From the NCBI RefSeq assembly GCF_000495835.1, contig NZ_AWGC01000010.1:1-64000 (forward strand): a stretch of 64,000 nucleotides of DNA. The letters are read 5' to 3'. Below the pieces are notes generated by a model. It ran no database searches and was not told the origin of the DNA. It saw only the letters and a list, made by a program, of their open reading frames with translations. Origin of the DNA: Asticcacaulis sp. AC402. GTDB lineage: Bacteria > Pseudomonadota > Alphaproteobacteria > Caulobacterales > Caulobacteraceae. Shown here piece by piece: positions 1-8,897 of this stretch. Each line of letters opens with the position of its first letter. Position 1 is the first letter of the stretch. A program made the position numbers and the translations under genes.

Positions 1-84
1 GTGGCGACGGGGTTCAAGGGATAGGCGAGGTTACGACATTCTCTCATTGTCGCTTGGCAGGATCGGCGCTAGGGTGGCGCCCTC

Positions 85-438
85 ATGGGAGATTGCGTTG
101 TGAAAAAGCTGATTTTCGCCATTGTCGCGGTTGTGGTGATCCTGTTCGTGGGTTGGGCGACGACGCCTTACTGGACACATGGGTCCTCGGAAGTCACGGT
201 CACCCATGTCGAAAACAAGTTGATGACGAAAAATGGTAAACGCCAGGACGTCTATCTCGTCTTCACCAGCGAAGGCACCTACCGTAACACCGACAGTCTC
301 CACTACTTCAAGTTCAACTCGTCCGACATCCAAGGCAAGCTGGCCGAAAAGGGCAGATTCAAAATCAGCCATTACGGCTTCCGCATTCCGATTCTGTCGA
401 TGTACAAGAACATCACCAAGGCCGAGAAGATCCAATAG
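85..438 (+). CDS. small membrane-anchored protein, DUF1523-like
   Basis: Unassigned 117-residue protein. An N-terminal hydrophobic segment (about residues 7-25, rich in Ile/Val) looks like a membrane anchor or uncleaved signal; the rest is polar and probably periplasmic. The layout (one TM, then a beta-rich domain with a VTVTHVENK stretch and a conserved-looking tyrosine/asparagine-rich core) recalls the DUF1523 family, but this is from memory of the family and not proven. ATG at 85 follows AGGGTGG at 71-77; GTG at 100 (VKKLIF) is an alternative. The stop is 1 nt before the ATG of the SMR gene, so the two are very likely co-transcribed. Confidence 0.6.
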   Translation: MGDCVVKKLIFAIVAVVVILFVGWATTPYWTHGSSEVTVTHVENKLMTKNGKRQDVYLVFTSEGTYRNTDSLHYFKFNSSDIQGKLAEKGRFKISHYGFRIPILSMYKNITKAEKIQ

Positions 439-439
439 C

Positions 440-781
440 ATGGCCGCTTCGTTCGGCCTCACTCCGGCCTGGATATATCTGATCATAGCCGGCCTGCTGG
501 AGATCTGCTGGGCCATCGGATTGAAATACAGCCACGGTTTCACCAAGCCGGTCGCTTCGGTATTTACGATCATCACTCTGGCGCTGAGCATGTTCCTGCT
601 GGCCAAGGCCGCGCAGACCCTGCCAATAGGCACGGCCTATGCCGTGTGGGTCGGTATCGGAGCGCTGGGGGCAGCGATCCTGGGCATGGTGCTGTTCCAC
701 GAAGCGGTGACGCCCTTGCGCGTCGTTTTTCTGGCCATGCTGGTGACGGCGATTATCGGGCTGAAGGCAACGGCCGCCTAG
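440..781 (+). CDS. gdx: SMR-family exporter, Gdx/SugE type (guanidinium exporter)
   Basis: Four-helix small multidrug resistance protein, 113 residues, inner membrane. It shows the Gdx/SugE pattern: the membrane-embedded Glu21 in GLLEICWAIGLKY, then GTAYAVWVGIGALGAAI in helix 3 and a C-terminal IIGLKATA. In this family the protein is a dual-topology dimer that exchanges guanidinium for protons, while EmrE-type members export hydrophobic cations; the GLKY-HGF and GTAYAVW wording matches the SugE branch. ATG at 440 is chosen because it follows the upstream stop by 1 nt; the long upstream extension in this frame overlaps the previous gene and is not credible. The 3' end overlaps the end of the convergent membrane gene by 29 nt. 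Confidence 0.88.
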   Translation: MAASFGLTPAWIYLIIAGLLEICWAIGLKYSHGFTKPVASVFTIITLALSMFLLAKAAQTLPIGTAYAVWVGIGALGAAILGMVLFHEAVTPLRVVFLAMLVTAIIGLKATAA

Positions 782-1223
782 GCAATTCGGTCGTGGCACC
801 CGGGAACGTTTTCCATACCAACAGAGCTGTCAAACCGGCAAGCGGCGCAAGGAGATAAAAAAACCAACTGTAGAGCGGCAGGAGAAACCAGGGCGCGGCA
901 AGGGCAAGCAACAAGTCGTAATGACCATAGAGAGCTACAAAATAGAGCTCGATTACAACAAGTCCTGTCATAAATGACGTCCACATAACAGGCCACCAAG
1001 TCAGGCGTCCCCGCCGGTGCAACCAGGCAAACAGGGGCATACCGATCAAAACGGCAACGGTCAGGGCATTGTAAAAACCAATACTCAAGATGGCTTGGGC
1101 AATGGACAATCCGTCAACGGCGGTTTTTCCGGTCATCACCAGGTAACCCATGACACTCAGCGCCAAGGCTGTCACGGCAGCTGCGCCCAGAACGCTCATC
1201 AGGATACGCGGAACGATCAACAT
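753..1223 (-). CDS. four-TM hypothetical membrane protein
   Basis: No family recognised. The 156-residue product has four hydrophobic stretches (about residues 5-25, 45-65, 80-100 and 115-135) with short loops and a basic, Pro/Arg-rich tail (PRRPLPSAR). ATG at 1223 is preferred over the in-frame ATG at 1244 because a strong GGAGGGGGAAG ribosome site lies 7-8 nt before it, and that site itself contains the 1244 start. The 3' end overlaps the SMR exporter gene tail-to-tail by 29 nt. Its promoter must lie in the 150-bp gap shared with divergent guaB. Confidence 0.6.
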   Translation of the reverse strand: MLIVPRILMSVLGAAAVTALALSVMGYLVMTGKTAVDGLSIAQAILSIGFYNALTVAVLIGMPLFAWLHRRGRLTWWPVMWTSFMTGLVVIELYFVALYGHYDLLLALAAPWFLLPLYSWFFYLLAPLAGLTALLVWKTFPGATTELPRRPLPSAR

Positions 1224-1373
1224 GTCGTCTTCCCCCTCCATCACCTCGGCACCCTAACACGAATCCTTCAGCGTTACAGAAATGGGATAAGCCGAAACAA
1301 TAATTTGTTTCCGCGCCCCTTTACCTCCCTCGGCGATTCCCCTATGCACAAGCCGCAAAATGGAGCGTTCCTT

Positions 1374-2831
1374 ATGGATATACGCGAAGGCCTCACCTTC
1401 GACGACGTTTTGCTGGAGCCCGGCCCGTCTGAGGTCATGCCCACCCAGGTCGAAACGAAGACCCGATTTACCCGCGAACTCAGCCTGAACATCCCGCTGG
1501 TCTCTTCCGCCATGGATACCGTTACTGAAGCCAGGTTGGCCGTCGCCATGGCTCAGTCCGGCGGAATGGGCATCGTTCACCGCAACCTGACCAACGAGCA
1601 GCAGGCCGACGAGATCCGCGCCGTCAAGCGCTTTGAATCCGGCATGGTCATCAATCCGATCACCATCCATCCCGACACGAAGCTGGCGGAGGTTCGCGAT
1701 ATCATCGCCCGGCGCAGCATCTCCGGCTTCCCGGTCGTCGAGCGCGAAACCAACAGGCTGGTTGGCATCCTGACCAACCGCGATATCCGTTTTGAAAGCG
1801 ATGGCTCCAAGACTGCCGCCGAGTTGATGACGACGGAAAACCTGATCACCGTTACCGATGGCGTCGACCAGTCCCGGGCGCGAGACCTTATGGCGCGGCA
1901 TCGCATCGAGCGGATCATCGTCGTTGACGATGCCTACCGTTCAGTCGGCCTTATCACCGTCAAGGATATGGAGAAGTCCCAGGCCTATCCAAGCGCGGCC
2001 AAGGACTCGTCCGGCCGGCTGCTGGTCGGGGGCGCTTCAACCGTCGGTGATGCCGGCTTCGAGCGTTCCATGGTCCTGGTCGAGGCGGGCGCTGACGTCG
2101 TTGTCATAGACACCGCCCACGGCCATTCCAGCCTGGTATTGCAGTCCGTCACCCGGCTGCGCAAGGAAACCAACAAGGTCCAGATCGTCGCCGGCAACGT
2201 CGCCACCTATGACGGCACGCGTGCCCTCATCGACGCCGGCGCTGACGCCGTCAAGGTCGGTATCGGTCCAGGCAGCATCTGCACGACGCGCATTGTTGCC
2301 GGTGTCGGCGTGCCGCAACTGACTGCCATCCTCGACAGCGTTCGCGCTGCGGAAGGTTCAGGCGTACCCATCATCGCCGATGGCGGCATCAAGTTCTCCG
2401 GCGACCTGGCGAAGGCCATCGCCGCCGGGGCGGCGACCGCCATGCTGGGGTCGATGTTCGCCGGCACAGAAGAGGCGCCGGGCGAGGAAATCCTGTACCA
2501 GGGCCGGTCGTACAAGTCGTATCGCGGCATGGGCTCGCTCGGGGCCATGACCTCGGGCTCGGCCGATCGCTACTTCCAGAAGGAGGTCCGCGATTCCATG
2601 AAGCTGGTCCCCGAAGGCATCGAAGGCCAAGTCCCGTACAAGGGGCCGATTGCCCCGGTGCTGCACCAGCTGGTCGGCGGACTGCGCGCGGCCATGGGTT
2701 ATGTCGGGGCTCCGACCATCGAAGAATTCCAGAAACGGGCGCGCTTTGTTCGCATCACCAATGCGGGCTTGCGCGAAAGCCATGTCCATGACGTGATGAT
2801 CACGCGCGAAGCCCCAAACTACAGGCAGTAA
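1374..2831 (+). CDS. guaB: inosine-5'-monophosphate dehydrogenase
   Basis: Oxidises IMP to XMP with NAD, the first committed step of GMP synthesis; cytosolic tetramer. The 485-residue length is normal. The (beta/alpha)8 barrel starts at residue 1 ([15 protein letters not shown]) and is interrupted by two CBS domains (about 90-205; NPITIHPD..., [19 protein letters not shown]). The catalytic loop GPGSICTTR places the nucleophile at Cys303. The flap-region Arg/Tyr of [10 protein letters not shown] is present. ATG at 1374 follows TGGAGC at 1361-1366; the upstream open frame (to 1017) lies in the divergent neighbour and its promoter. It heads guaB-MAPEG-rsmB-guaA, spaced 3 nt or overlapping, so probably one transcript. 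Confidence 0.97.
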   Translation: MDIREGLTFDDVLLEPGPSEVMPTQVETKTRFTRELSLNIPLVSSAMDTVTEARLAVAMAQSGGMGIVHRNLTNEQQADEIRAVKRFESGMVINPITIHPDTKLAEVRDIIARRSISGFPVVERETNRLVGILTNRDIRFESDGSKTAAELMTTENLITVTDGVDQSRARDLMARHRIERIIVVDDAYRSVGLITVKDMEKSQAYPSAAKDSSGRLLVGGASTVGDAGFERSMVLVEAGADVVVIDTAHGHSSLVLQSVTRLRKETNKVQIVAGNVATYDGTRALIDAGADAVKVGIGPGSICTTRIVAGVGVPQLTAILDSVRAAEGSGVPIIADGGIKFSGDLAKAIAAGAATAMLGSMFAGTEEAPGEEILYQGRSYKSYRGMGSLGAMTSGSADRYFQKEVRDSMKLVPEGIEGQVPYKGPIAPVLHQLVGGLRAAMGYVGAPTIEEFQKRARFVRITNAGLRESHVHDVMITREAPNYRQ

Positions 2832-2834
2832 CAC

Positions 2835-3254
2835 ATGACGCAGGAACTTTGGGTAGCGGTTTGGGCAGGTCTGGTCGGTTTGATCACCTTGCTGGCAGCT
2901 CCGTTTGCTGCCTTCAAGGCAGCAGGATACGCGAAATGGAATTCCGGACCGCGTGATACGCCGTTTGAGGTGCCGCCTTTGGCGGGACGCCTTGAGCGCG
3001 CATTTGCAAATTTCATGGAAACCTATGTCTTCTTTTGCATTATCGCGGTTTGCCTGAACTTTACCGCCAAGTCCGACAGTATCTCGATCCTGGGTGCGCA
3101 TATCTACCTGGTCGGCCGCATTGCCTATGTGCCATTGTACGCATTCGGCGTTCGCTACATCCGCTCGATTGCCTTTGTGTTTTCGCTGGTGGGGCTTCTG
3201 ATGTGCCTTTACACGCTGGTGTTTGGAAACCCCGCCTTCGGAACCACCATTTGA
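2835..3254 (+). CDS. MAPEG-family membrane protein
   Basis: Integral membrane protein of 139 residues with four predicted helices (about 7-28, 60-80, 88-105, 112-132). The MAPEG (membrane-associated eicosanoid/glutathione metabolism) signature is visible as FANFMETYVFF followed by an interhelical GRIAYVPLYAFGVRYIRS. Bacterial members are small trimeric membrane proteins, some with glutathione-transferase activity, but the substrate is unknown. It starts 3 nt after guaB and its TGA overlaps the TTG start of the methyltransferase by 3 nt, so it is embedded in the purine operon without an obvious functional tie. Confidence 0.85.
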   Translation: MTQELWVAVWAGLVGLITLLAAPFAAFKAAGYAKWNSGPRDTPFEVPPLAGRLERAFANFMETYVFFCIIAVCLNFTAKSDSISILGAHIYLVGRIAYVPLYAFGVRYIRSIAFVFSLVGLLMCLYTLVFGNPAFGTTI

Positions 3255-4603
3255 CGCCGGCCGCTCGTCTCCAGGCCGCCGCCGACATCCTTGACCAGGT
3301 TTCCGGGACGCGCACCACGGTGGAAGCGGTGCTGAAGCAGTGGGGCCAGGGCAACCGCTACGCTGGATCGAAGGACCGCCGTGCCATTGCCGACCGCGTT
3401 TACCGCTGTGTCCGCGGCAGGTCGCGGCTGCTGTGGGCGATGCAGAAGGGGGAAAAGTCACCAGGGCACACGAAGGGCGAAGGCCGGGCCCTCGTGCTCG
3501 CGTCCCTGGCCCTGATCGACGGCATGGCCATTGAAGACATCGAAATCCTGTATAGTGGCGCCGGCTACGGCCCGCAGCCACTCACCGAAGACGAGAGGGG
3601 CTTGTTGTCGGCGGCCGATGGCGAGGCTCCGGCGTGGGTCAGGAGCGGTTTGCCGGAGTTCGTCGTAAGTCGTTTCCAGCAGCAGTTCGGCGGGGCGTGG
3701 GCGGTCGAAGCCACCTGCCTCATGATGCCCCGGGCGCCCATCGACCTGCGGGTCAATGGCGCCAAGACGACTCGCGAGGCCATGCTTAAAGTCTTGGTTG
3801 AAGAGGGGCTCTCACCGCAGCCGACACCGTTTTCGCTTTTCGGCATCCGCTTGCCGGCCGAGCCGCCGCCCAGTTTGGTCAAGCTAACGGCCTATCAGCA
3901 GGGGCTGATCGAGATCCAGGACGAGGGCTCACAACTGGCGGCTTTTCTGGCCGGGGCCGGTTTATTGCCAGGCGCCGACAAAGGCAAGATGCCGAAGGTC
4001 ATCGACTTTTGCGCCGGCGGCGGCGGGAAAACCCTGGCGCTGGCCCAGATGATGAACGGCAAGGGCGAGATCTATGCGTGCGATGTCGTCGAAAAGCGCC
4101 TGCGGGCCATCGAGCCGCGTTTGCAGCGCGCCGGAGCATCAGCGCATTTCGTCCATTTTTTCGATCCGGAAAATGATACGCAACTGTCACAATTGCACGA
4201 CGCCGACTTGGTCCTGGTTGATGCGCCCTGTTCAGGTTCGGGTACCTGGCGGCGTCATCCGGAAGAAGCCCATCGCCTCAACGAAGCCGAGGTCGAGCGG
4301 CTGCACACCCTGCAAACCCATATCCTGTCGCGCGCGGCACGCTGCGTGAGGCCCGGCGGACGGTTGGTCTATGTCACATGCTCGGTGCTGGATGATGAAA
4401 ATGCCGCCACGGCCGATGTGTTCGAAGCTGAGAACCCGGCCTTCGTTGCCTTGCCCATTCACAGCCTGGCCGGGATGGCCGGCCTGTTCGTCGACAACAC
4501 GGCGCAGCTGACTGAACTTTCTGCGGGCCACCGCCTGCGTCTCACCCCCCATACCACTGCCACCGACGGCTTCTTTATTGCCGCCTATACAAGGACGTCC
4601 TAA
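3251..4603 (+). CDS. rsmB: RsmB/NOP-family RNA (cytosine-C5) methyltransferase
   Basis: SAM-dependent RNA m5C methyltransferase of 450 residues, probably acting on 16S rRNA; exact target unknown. An N-terminal NusB-like helical domain (about 1-130) is followed by the Rossmann domain: motif I VIDFCAGGGGKTLALA, motif IV VLVDAPCSGSGTWRRHPE with Cys327, motif VI VYVTCSVLDDENA with Cys377. Both Cys of the two-cysteine RsmB/NOP mechanism are present. The start is TTG at 3251, which overlaps the MAPEG stop (TTGA); upstream codons in this frame lie wholly inside the MAPEG gene. guaA begins directly after its stop. The symbol reflects family, not proven orthology. Confidence 0.88.
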   Translation: MTPAARLQAAADILDQVSGTRTTVEAVLKQWGQGNRYAGSKDRRAIADRVYRCVRGRSRLLWAMQKGEKSPGHTKGEGRALVLASLALIDGMAIEDIEILYSGAGYGPQPLTEDERGLLSAADGEAPAWVRSGLPEFVVSRFQQQFGGAWAVEATCLMMPRAPIDLRVNGAKTTREAMLKVLVEEGLSPQPTPFSLFGIRLPAEPPPSLVKLTAYQQGLIEIQDEGSQLAAFLAGAGLLPGADKGKMPKVIDFCAGGGGKTLALAQMMNGKGEIYACDVVEKRLRAIEPRLQRAGASAHFVHFFDPENDTQLSQLHDADLVLVDAPCSGSGTWRRHPEEAHRLNEAEVERLHTLQTHILSRAARCVRPGGRLVYVTCSVLDDENAATADVFEAENPAFVALPIHSLAGMAGLFVDNTAQLTELSAGHRLRLTPHTTATDGFFIAAYTRTS

Positions 4604-6148
4604 GTGCCCGCTCATCACGAAGCGCTTCTTATCATCGATTTCGGCTCCCAGGTGACGCAGCTGATCGCGCGCCGGGTGCGCGAATGCGGCGTCTATTGCG
4701 AAATCCATCCTTTTACCAAGGCGGCCCATGCGATCGACAGCCTGCGCCCCAGGGCGGTCATCCTGTCGGGTTCGCCCCATAGCGTCATCGACGAGGGACC
4801 GACCATCGATGCCAAGCTGTTCGAGATGAATTTGCCGGTGTTCGGCATCTGCTATGGCGAGCAACTGATGTGCGACCTGCTGGGCGGTAGGGTCGAGGCC
4901 GGTCACGATCGCGAATTCGGCCGCGCCAGCATCGACATCATCAAGCCGTCACCGATCTTCAAGGGGCTGAATGACAACGAAACCGTGTGGATGAGCCACG
5001 GCGACCGCGTTACCGCCATTCCGGAAGGTTTTGAGGTCATCGCCGTGTCGGAAGGTGCGCCCTATGCCGCCATCGCCGATGAAAAGCGCAAGTTCTACGC
5101 CGTCCAGTTCCATCCCGAAGTGGTCCATACCGCCCGAGGCACGGACATCATCCGCAACTTCCTGTTCGAAATCGCCGGCTTTACCGGTGACTGGTCGATG
5201 GCGTCGTTCCGCGATGAACAGGTGGCAAAGATCCGCGCCCAGGTCGGTACCGGCAAGGTGATTTGCGGCCTGTCGGGCGGAGTCGACTCATCCGTCGCGG
5301 CAGTACTGATCCACGAGGCCATCGGCGAGCAACTGACCTGCGTATTCGTCGACACCGGCCTGCTGCGCAAGGAAGAGGGCGCGCAGGTCGTGGCGTTGTT
5401 CAGGGATCACTACAACATCCCGCTGATCCACGTTGAAGCGCAAGCGCTTTTCCTTGGCGCCCTGGCCGGGATCGACGATCCCGAAACCAAGCGCAAGACC
5501 ATTGGCAAGCTGTTTATCGACGTCTTCGATGCCGAGGCCGCCAAGATTGACGGCGCCCAGTTCCTGGCCCAGGGGACGCTGTATCCCGACGTGGTCGAAA
5601 GCGTGTCGCCGTCGGGCGGGCCGTCGGCCGTGATAAAGTCGCATCACAATGTCGGCGGATTGCCGGACTATATGAAGCTGAAACTGGTCGAGCCGCTACG
5701 CGAACTGTTCAAGGACGAGGTGAGGGCCCTGGGGCGCGAACTGGGTCTGTCAGAGGCGTTTGTCGGCCGGCATCCGTTCCCTGGGCCGGGTCTGGCGATT
5801 CGAATTCCAGGCGCCGTAACGCCGGAGAAGGTCAAGACCTTGCAGGAGGCCGATGCCATCTATCTCGATGAGATCCGCAAGGCCGGGCTATACGACCAGA
5901 TTTGGCAGGCGTTCGCGGTGCTGCTGCCGGTCAAAACGGTTGGTGTCATGGGCGATGCACGGACCTATGAGGATGTTCTGGCGTTGCGGGCGGTAACGTC
6001 GAGCGACGGCATGACGGCGGACTTCTTCGAGTTCCCGTGGCCTGTGCTGGGCCGCTGTGCCACCCGCATCGTCAACGAAGTCAGGGGCGTCAACCGCGTG
6101 GTCTATGACGTGACCTCGAAGCCGCCGGGTACGATTGAATGGGAATAG
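4604..6148 (+). CDS. guaA: GMP synthase (glutamine-hydrolysing)
   Basis: Converts XMP, ATP and glutamine to GMP. It is 514 residues, normal length. The N-terminal class I glutamine amidotransferase has Cys83 in [16 protein letters not shown] and His170/Glu172 in [10 protein letters not shown]. The ATP-pyrophosphatase P-loop reads [13 protein letters not shown] (about residue 223 on). The C-terminal dimerisation domain holds [14 protein letters not shown] and ends at the conserved [12 protein letters not shown] at 4604 directly abuts the TAA of the methyltransferase gene, implying translational coupling. With guaB at the head, the cluster carries both enzymes from IMP to GMP. Confidence 0.97.
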   Translation: MPAHHEALLIIDFGSQVTQLIARRVRECGVYCEIHPFTKAAHAIDSLRPRAVILSGSPHSVIDEGPTIDAKLFEMNLPVFGICYGEQLMCDLLGGRVEAGHDREFGRASIDIIKPSPIFKGLNDNETVWMSHGDRVTAIPEGFEVIAVSEGAPYAAIADEKRKFYAVQFHPEVVHTARGTDIIRNFLFEIAGFTGDWSMASFRDEQVAKIRAQVGTGKVICGLSGGVDSSVAAVLIHEAIGEQLTCVFVDTGLLRKEEGAQVVALFRDHYNIPLIHVEAQALFLGALAGIDDPETKRKTIGKLFIDVFDAEAAKIDGAQFLAQGTLYPDVVESVSPSGGPSAVIKSHHNVGGLPDYMKLKLVEPLRELFKDEVRALGRELGLSEAFVGRHPFPGPGLAIRIPGAVTPEKVKTLQEADAIYLDEIRKAGLYDQIWQAFAVLLPVKTVGVMGDARTYEDVLALRAVTSSDGMTADFFEFPWPVLGRCATRIVNEVRGVNRVVYDVTSKPPGTIEWE

Positions 6149-6660
6149 CGTCCGAGACGGGTTTAACCGTGTTCGCTGTCATTCCCGACTTGCGGCAAGG
6201 ATCACATCACATCCTTGTCTCTGGTTAAGGTACAATAGATCTTATGGGTGGCATAATTCCTCACCCGCCATGGGCACGGCGGCGCCAATGCTGCGGGATC
6301 AACCGCAAAATGCGCGCCGAATGTCCGTCATGATGGAGCACACAGGTTGTCGCTCAGACAGGTTGGGGCGCCCCCGAGACCCGCCGACGCCACCGTCTCA
6401 GGAGAGTCTGGTTTTTACAAAACCGGCCCGCAAGACGAATAGCACCTGCTGACACGCTTGAGCGGTATGCGTTTTGATGGAATCAAAACCCCGCTCTAAG
6501 TTTGTATTCTGTCGCGCAGTTTTTCCGAAAACGGCAGCGCCCGTGCGGTGGTGTCCACTTTATCGGATTGCGCTCTAATGCTGCGGGACATGCGCTTTAC
6601 GTCTCATCCGTGGGAGGGTAATGTGTTTACCTTCAGATTGCCTGACGGAGGCTAACTCGC
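6149..6660. other. 512-bp intergenic region after guaA
   Basis: No credible gene. The 3' half holds one MITE-like element (6460-6577, minus orientation). The first part has a few short complementary stretches but no hairpin followed by a T-run, so a guaA terminator could not be placed. AGGAG-like sequence (GACGGAGG, 6646-6653) just before 6661 is the ribosome site of the receiver-domain gene. Confidence 0.5.
6460..6577 (-). repeat. MITE-like repeat, copy 1
   Basis: On the minus strand it reads TAGAGCGCAATCCGATAAAG, then a variable hairpin, GCGCGACA..., AACTTAGAGCGGGGTTTTGA and an inverted TTTTGATTCCATCAAAA hairpin, ending near ACCGCTC. The core is about 70-80% identical by eye to the copies at 7651, 13573, 16503 and 51938. 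This copy is longer (118 bp) because the first hairpin loop carries about 14 extra GC-rich bases (6534-6553 region). Confidence 0.75.
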
Positions 6661-7089
6661 ATGCGCTCTCAACTCGACATACTGCTGGTCGAAGATAATG
6701 AGGGCGACGTCGAGATGACGCGACGGGCTCTGACGACGGCTGTGCCTCCAGTGCGGATGACGGTGGCCAATAACGGCAACCAGGCGCTGGAATGCCTGCA
6801 CAAGGAAGGCGCGTTCGAAGGTGCCCGGACGCCGGACCTGATCCTGCTCGACATCAATATGCCGCGCATGGACGGCAAGCAGTTCCTCAATGTCGTCAAG
6901 GAATCGAGCGAGTTTAAATCGATTCCCGTGGTGATGTTCACCAGTTCCGAATCGCCGACCGATATCCGCGAATGCTTCGAACGCCATGCCAACGGCTACG
7001 TTGTAAAACCGTTTGACGGCGCGCAGTATGCCAACACGCTGCGCCAGGTGGTCACATTCTGGGGCAGTACGAGCGAGTTGCCGAGTTAG
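6661..7089 (+). CDS. single-domain response regulator (Rcp1-like receiver)
   Basis: Stand-alone receiver protein, 142 residues, with no output domain. Acidic pocket residues are Glu11/Asp12 (LLVEDNEGD), phospho-acceptor Asp64 (LILLDINMPRMDG), the switch Thr94 (VMFTSSES) and Lys116 (GYVVKPFDG). The NEGDVEMTRRAL helix and the long loop before beta 3 are typical of the phytochrome-partner Rcp1 group, which relays phosphate from a histidine kinase. No kinase lies in this window, so the partner is encoded elsewhere. ATG at 6661 has GACGGAGG 8 nt upstream. Confidence 0.9.
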   Translation: MRSQLDILLVEDNEGDVEMTRRALTTAVPPVRMTVANNGNQALECLHKEGAFEGARTPDLILLDINMPRMDGKQFLNVVKESSEFKSIPVVMFTSSESPTDIRECFERHANGYVVKPFDGAQYANTLRQVVTFWGSTSELPS

Positions 7090-7141
7090 TTTGACCGTCG
7101 GGAAAGTCGTGCTAACGGTGCCGCAGATCTGAGGAGCACTT

Positions 7142-7492
7142 ATGCTGACCGTCTATGGCATCCCCAACTGCGACACGATGAAGAAGGCTTTCGACTGGTT
7201 GAAGGCGCGAGGTGTTGCCTATCAGTTTCATGACTACAAGCAGTCGGGAATCGGTGTGGCTAAGCTTAAAGCCTGGAGTGCCAAAGCTGGCTGGGAAAAG
7301 GTGTTAAACAAGGCCAGCACCACATTCAAGGACTTGCCTCCGGAAGCCAAGGTTGATTTGACCGAAGCCAAGGCAATCAAGCTGATGATTGCGCAGCCAT
7401 CGATGATCAAACGCCCGTTGATTGAAATCGGCGATCAGGTATTGACGGGCTTTCGGCCGGATACGGTAAAGGTGTTGGAGGAAACGCTTTGA
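7142..7492 (+). CDS. ArsC-family reductase, YffB/Spx-like
   Basis: Thioredoxin-fold protein of 116 residues. The N-terminal VYGIPNCDTMKKAFDWL has the single family cysteine (Cys10), and the C-terminal PSMIKRPLIEIGDQVLTGF matches the ArsC/Spx/YffB fold's cis-Pro loop and last strand. Classic arsenate reductases carry further cysteines or the Arg triad; this protein keeps only Cys10, as YffB-type members do, and those are thought to be glutathione-dependent thiol reductases rather than arsenate reductases. The start (ATG 7142) has TGAGGAGC at 7130-7137. No ars genes are nearby. Confidence 0.85.
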   Translation: MLTVYGIPNCDTMKKAFDWLKARGVAYQFHDYKQSGIGVAKLKAWSAKAGWEKVLNKASTTFKDLPPEAKVDLTEAKAIKLMIAQPSMIKRPLIEIGDQVLTGFRPDTVKVLEETL

Positions 7493-7603
7493 GTTCAGGA
7501 CCGTGTCGAAGTGTTTGAAGGTTTACCGCGAACAACACGACCCCGCTGCTTTGCGGCGGCACGAACATCAAAACGGGAAAAACACGAGCTTGAGGCCATT
7601 CGC

Positions 7604-7749
7604 CAGAGCGCAATCCGATAAAGTGTGCAGTACTTTTGCGACTGCGCCCCGAAGCGGGCTTTTGATGGACTCAAAACCCCGCTCTAAGTTTTTGTTTTGT
7701 CGCGCAGTTTATCCAGAAACGGGCGTCCACTTAATCGGAGTGTGCTCTA
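7604..7749. repeat. composite of two MITE-like repeats, tail to tail (copies 2a and 2b)
   Basis: 7604-7650 is the 5' part of the element in plus orientation (AGAGCGCAATCCGATAAAGT, then a degraded hairpin). 7651-7749 is a nearly full element in minus orientation whose outer end forms CTCTAG at 7745-7750. The terminal CTA is the complement of the TAG stop codon of the minus-strand gene that ends at 7747, so the element edge supplies that stop. Confidence 0.7.
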
Positions 7750-8655
7750 GAAATCTTCGCGGACATATTCGACACAACCGACGCGCTTTGACGCCGCCAT
7801 GGCTTTCTCAAAGCCCTTAATGTCGAATTTTTCCGGCTTTCCTTCCTCGGTCGGCCGGATGGCGATTTCGTGTGCACCAGCCATTTCCTCGGCCGGAATC
7901 AGGATGACGCTCTCGTCACGGTAGTCACTGGCATAGGGTTTCACCGTCAGGCCAAGCATGTGCAGATCGCGGAAAACGGCACGCCAGGCCTTGGATGGCC
8001 GGTCGTCGACTCGAAAAAACACCTTGTTGGGGTCGACATAATGCTTGAATCGGAAGCCCAGCACCCCATCGGCATAGGTTATGCGGCTCTTGCCAACCAT
8101 TTCCCTTGTGCGCAGGTAACACTGCGTACCGTCGGCGAAGCCATCGCGGCGTACCTCGATGATCCACTGACCCGATGACCACTTCTGGGTCTTGATCTTG
8201 TCGCCGTGGTAGTCGGTCAAAACCTTCTGTTTCTTGTCCGGGAACATGTTCTTCCAGCGGCGCAAGCCCTTGACCTCGACTTCGGTCGGCGGTGTCTCTG
8301 TTTGCGCCCGTTCGGCTTGTTCGTTGCGCTTGCCGGGAAGCCAACGCGTAAAGATGTTGCCGCGCTTTTCGGTTCCGGCGGTCTCATCGGAGGGCTCTGG
8401 GGCCTGCTCGGCTGATTCGTTGCGCTTGCCGGGAAGCCAACGCGTGAAGATGGTACTGCGCTTTTCGGTTCCGGCGGTCTCATCGGAGGGCTCCGGGGCC
8501 TGCTCGGCTGATTCGTTGCGTTTGCCCGGGAGCCAACGCGTAAAGATGTTGCCGCGCTGCTCAGTGGCTGCTGGCTGAGCCGGCGAGGGGATGTCGGCGG
8601 TTTCGGCAGCCTGAAGCAAGGACAGCGCCATAAGGGCCGAAGCAAGAAACGCCAT
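7747..8655 (-). CDS. secreted protein with 32-residue tandem repeats
   Basis: No family recognised. The 302-residue product starts with a signal peptide (MAFLASALMALSLLQAAETA). Three copies of a 32-residue (96-bp) unit follow, with the core IFTRWLPGKRNE at residues 37, 69 and 101 separated by an acidic Pro/Glu-rich spacer (SAEQAPEPSDETAGTEKR). A non-repetitive domain (about 130-302) ends in CVEYVREDF. Alternating basic (RWLPGKR) and acidic blocks suggest a low-complexity linker between membrane or wall and the C-terminal domain. ATG at 8655 has CAGGAG 9 nt before it. The stop lies in the edge of a MITE-like repeat. Confidence 0.7.
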   Translation of the reverse strand: MAFLASALMALSLLQAAETADIPSPAQPAATEQRGNIFTRWLPGKRNESAEQAPEPSDETAGTEKRSTIFTRWLPGKRNESAEQAPEPSDETAGTEKRGNIFTRWLPGKRNEQAERAQTETPPTEVEVKGLRRWKNMFPDKKQKVLTDYHGDKIKTQKWSSGQWIIEVRRDGFADGTQCYLRTREMVGKSRITYADGVLGFRFKHYVDPNKVFFRVDDRPSKAWRAVFRDLHMLGLTVKPYASDYRDESVILIPAEEMAGAHEIAIRPTEEGKPEKFDIKGFEKAMAASKRVGCVEYVREDF

Positions 8656-8823
8656 AAAAATCTCCTGTTGGCCTCAGGTCGGACAGGTGATCTTCACCCG
8701 CGGACTCATGGAAGCGTTCATAATCGTGAACCGGTGCACATTGACCCGGCGCGTTAACGCTGTCCATAGCGCAAAATGGCGAAAATGGAATTACAAAAAC
8801 TTAATCCGAATCCGTGCATCCAA

Positions 8824-8844
8824 AGGAGGCTTTGGGGGCCTCCT
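8824..8844. other. GC-rich hairpin in leader of DUF6249-like gene
   Basis: Perfect 7-bp arms AGGAGGC and GCCTCCT around a TTTGGGG loop, 54 nt before the ATG at 8898. No T-run follows, so it is not a standard terminator. It holds an anti-SD-like GCCTCCT and could be a leader structure; function unknown. Confidence 0.35.
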
Positions 8845-8897
8845 AATGTCAAAGGCCGTCAATTGGCTTGCCTTTACTCCAACCAAAAGGAGCTTTT

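Noticed and set aside
31-633. 200-codon open frame on the minus strand at the window start
   Set aside because: It is antisense to two better-supported plus-strand genes, has no ribosome site and its product has no recognisable domain; it comes from the GC-rich third-position bias.
1017-1373. N-terminal extension of guaB
   Set aside because: The extension is Gln/Asn/His-rich, antisense to the membrane protein gene, and the family start plus ribosome site are at 1374.
3035-3250. Upstream extension of the rsmB-family gene
   Set aside because: It is entirely inside the MAPEG gene in another frame; TTG at 3251 gives the normal family N-terminus.
6188-6440. Structured RNA (tmRNA, SRP or 6S) after guaA
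   Set aside because: None of the diagnostic sequences (resume frame, GGAAGCAGCC-type SRP loop, 6S bulge) could be read.
6135-6452. 105-codon plus-strand frame after guaA
   Set aside because: Starts inside guaA, no ribosome site, Met/Arg/Pro-rich product without a family.
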